A stretch of 64,000 nucleotides of DNA from Ignavibacteriales bacterium. Lineage in GTDB: Bacteria > Bacteroidota > Ignavibacteria > Ignavibacteriales > Melioribacteraceae. A program made the translations under genes and the position numbers. Of this stretch, positions 62,601 through 64,000 are shown one piece after another. The notes beneath the pieces were generated by a model. It searched no databases, was not told where the DNA came from, and saw nothing but the letters and a program-made list of their open reading frames with translations. Numbering within the stretch: the stretch's first letter is position 1; the number at the start of each line of letters is the position of its first letter. Location: positions 248,001 through 312,000 of the forward strand of contig JACKAA010000001.1 in assembly GCA_020635275.1 (NCBI GenBank), given 5' to 3'.

Positions 62601-63002
62601 TTACTTTAACTGAAATTGAAATTGCATTGACATTTTTACTTTTGCAGGCTTTCCGCCAGATTGAGCGGGTACAAATTTTGCTTTTTTAACAGCTTCTACT
62701 GTAGCTTCATCGCAACCGGCACCAATACCTTTAATAACTTTAACATCATCAACTCCGCCTTCTTCATTAATAAAAGCCATTACATATACTTTACCTTGTA
62801 CACCAGCTCTTTTTGCGATTTCTGGATATTGAATCATCTTGTAGATTTCAGGTAAACCCCCTACAGGTTCAGGCATTTGATCGGCAAATGCTAAATATTC
62901 TGTACCTTGTAAGTCAGTTAATATATGGCTATTAGATAAACCTTGAGTTGATGAAGATATAGAAATAATTAAAAATAAAACTAATATCTTAATAAATTGC
63001 AT
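62601..63002 (-). CDS. Stand-alone TonB C-terminal domain protein
   Basis: 133 residues: signal peptide (about 1-22), short linker and a TonB C-terminal domain (YPEIAKRAGVQGKVYVMAFI, GGVDDVKVIKG and KFVPAQSGGKPAKVKMSM). It lacks the proline-rich periplasmic span and the membrane-anchored N terminus of full TonB, so it may be a soluble domain protein rather than an energy transducer. GGGGGAAAAATG gives a strong ribosome site. Confidence 0.85.
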   Translation of the reverse strand: MQFIKILVLFLIISISSSTQGLSNSHILTDLQGTEYLAFADQMPEPVGGLPEIYKMIQYPEIAKRAGVQGKVYVMAFINEEGGVDDVKVIKGIGAGCDEATVEAVKKAKFVPAQSGGKPAKVKMSMQFQFQLK

Positions 63003-63090
63003 TTTTCCCCCAATAATGGAATAATTATTAACATTACACTATCGAGATCAAATTACAAAAGTTGATATTTGGATATGATTTTCGGTATAA

Positions 63091-63654
63091 TTACTTAATC
63101 AGAGAAGAAACTCCTTTGAATTCTGGAGTCCCGCATACTTCCAATAATTCAAATAAAATTGATTCTACTGTCGTTATTTCTGCACCATGTTTTTCCATTC
63201 TTTTAATTGCTGTCTCATAATCTACTTTAAATCTAGAGGAAACAGCATTTACAGCAAGATTTACTTGAAAATTGTTTATTAGTAAATCAAAAACTGTCTG
63301 TTGAACACAAACATGAGATTCTACCCCACAAACTATAATTTGTTCAATATTATTATTTTTTAACCTTTCAAATAGATTATCTGCTCCTGAACAACTAAAC
63401 GTTAATTTCTTAACTGCATCTCCATTTAGTTCATTCTTAATTTGTTTTACTGTGGGTCCAAGTCCCTTGGGATATTGTTCAGTATAAAAAATTGGAATAT
63501 TTAAGATCTTAAACCCTTTGATTAGTTTAATAATGTTTTCAACTAATTGAGTATGATTCTGCATAACATTAATTATTCTTTCTTGAATGTCAATAATTAA
63601 TAATGCAGATTTATGCCGATTCAAGATTTTAGGGTGTCTTAGAAATTTTTCCAT
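63091..63654 (-). CDS. Isochorismatase-family cysteine hydrolase
   Basis: 187 residues. The Asp-Lys-Cys triad is visible: ALLIIDIQERI, the Lys in KKLTFSCSG, and the Cys in VCGVESHVCVQQTVFDLL. Members of this family hydrolyse nicotinamide, isochorismate and other substrates; nothing here points to isochorismate. Six bp after the HAD-type gene on the same strand. Confidence 0.88.
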   Translation of the reverse strand: MEKFLRHPKILNRHKSALLIIDIQERIINVMQNHTQLVENIIKLIKGFKILNIPIFYTEQYPKGLGPTVKQIKNELNGDAVKKLTFSCSGADNLFERLKNNNIEQIIVCGVESHVCVQQTVFDLLINNFQVNLAVNAVSSRFKVDYETAIKRMEKHGAEITTVESILFELLEVCGTPEFKGVSSLIK

Positions 63655-63660
63655 ATTAAT

Positions 63661-64000
63661 TCATAAATTTTTTAAAATTGAAATTACATCAATCAAAGAA
63701 TTTGCTTGGTAATCTATGTTTTTGATATGTTCTGATGAGATTGGAGGCTTTGTTTTCCCCGTTAAAACCAATATAGTTTCTGCATTTAATTGCTTTGCCC
63801 CCTTTATATCTGATTCTAAATCATCTCCAATCATTATAAATGAATCTGTTATTTGGCAATTAATTCTAGTTAACGCTGATTGAAAATAAATTGGAGACGG
63901 CTTACCAATTAAAGCTGCATTTTTTGACGCAGCATATTCAATTGCATGAATAAATGGACCTGCATCTAATTGGATTCCATAAGGTGGATTGCTCCAATAT
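63661..64000 (-). CDS. HAD-superfamily IIA phosphatase, C-terminal part (partial)
   Basis: About 112 codons, open to the right edge. Translated on the minus strand it reads LDAGPFIHAIEYAAS, then IGKPSPIYFQSAL and MIGDDLESDIKGAKQLN, then TILVLTGKT. IGKPSP and GDDxxSDIKGAK are motifs III and IV of HAD subfamily IIA phosphatases (NagD/LHPP-like). The N-terminal motifs lie outside the window. The stop is TGA at 63661-63663. Confidence 0.85.
   Translation of the reverse strand, partial: YWSNPPYGIQLDAGPFIHAIEYAASKNAALIGKPSPIYFQSALTRINCQITDSFIMIGDDLESDIKGAKQLNAETILVLTGKTKPPISSEHIKNIDYQANSLIDVISILKNL

Noticed and set aside
63091..63654. Isochorismatase linked to the menaquinone pathway
   Set aside because: It lies 15 kb from the men operon, next to an unrelated HAD phosphatase, and the family covers many substrates.

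Overview
The window is a gene-dense, strongly AT-rich stretch of bacterial chromosome, most likely from a member of the Ignavibacteria (Bacteroidota/Chlorobiota group). Three secreted proteins end in type IX secretion (T9SS) C-terminal sorting domains, two of them with the NYPNPFNP motif typical of Ignavibacterium/Melioribacter-like genomes. Other lineage signals are a menaquinone operon, GldA/F/G-like ABC genes, an UpxY/NusG-like factor, and miaB and a sigma-54 activator with lptE on one strand. Nothing looks like a phage, transposon, plasmid or CRISPR. No tRNA or rRNA gene was recognised. Many genes start with TTG behind a good Shine-Dalgarno sequence.

Layout. 0-3.8 kb: 3' part of a YyaL-type thioredoxin-domain gene, then a minus-strand sulfur operon (metZ, OsmC protein, split YeeE/YedE transporter). 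3.9-8.8 kb: FMN reductase, DUF4340, GldG-like, ABC-2 permease, ABC ATPase. 8.9-10.3 kb: rpiA and an SDR. 10.5-21 kb: miaB, two decayed genes (a TPR/SPOR envelope protein and an RNase Z-like metallohydrolase), a T9SS protein on the other strand, then sigma-54 activator, lptE, a GT2 glycosyltransferase, a TPR protein and a GlmU-like nucleotidyltransferase, facing rpsT. 21.3-25.3 kb: queE-queD against an operon of UpxY, YhaM-like nuclease, sirtuin and a barrel protein. 25.4-29.4 kb: NtrB/NtrC-type pair plus a hybrid kinase with a degenerate receiver. 29.6-41.2 kb: T9SS proteins, a second GT2, a ferredoxin plus geranylgeranyl-reductase-like pair, a PAS-GAF kinase, a MORN-repeat protein, a thioredoxin and a thioesterase. 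41.1-48.4 kb: menF-menD-menH-menB-menA-menE, without menC. 48.4-54.2 kb: YgjP-like peptidase, MarR regulator, prmA, PBP4-type peptidase, a TatD-radical SAM fusion, purM. 54.4-60.4 kb: hrcA-grpE-dnaJ, ComEA-like, pseudopilin-like and PilM-like genes, rsmD, coaD. 60.5-64 kb: chemoreceptor, TonB C-terminal protein, isochorismatase-family hydrolase and a truncated HAD phosphatase.

The most unusual observation is a roughly 65-bp palindromic repeat present twice. One copy lies between the GldA-like and GldF-like genes. The other is inserted in frame, as exactly 21 codons, inside the sorting domain of a T9SS protein. Paired changes in the stems of the two copies suggest the folded form matters. Other points of interest are the TatD-radical SAM fusion, the ferredoxin/prenyl-reductase pair, a pseudo-receiver kinase, a GlmU homologue apparently without acetyltransferase motifs, and a small pilus/competence-like gene trio.
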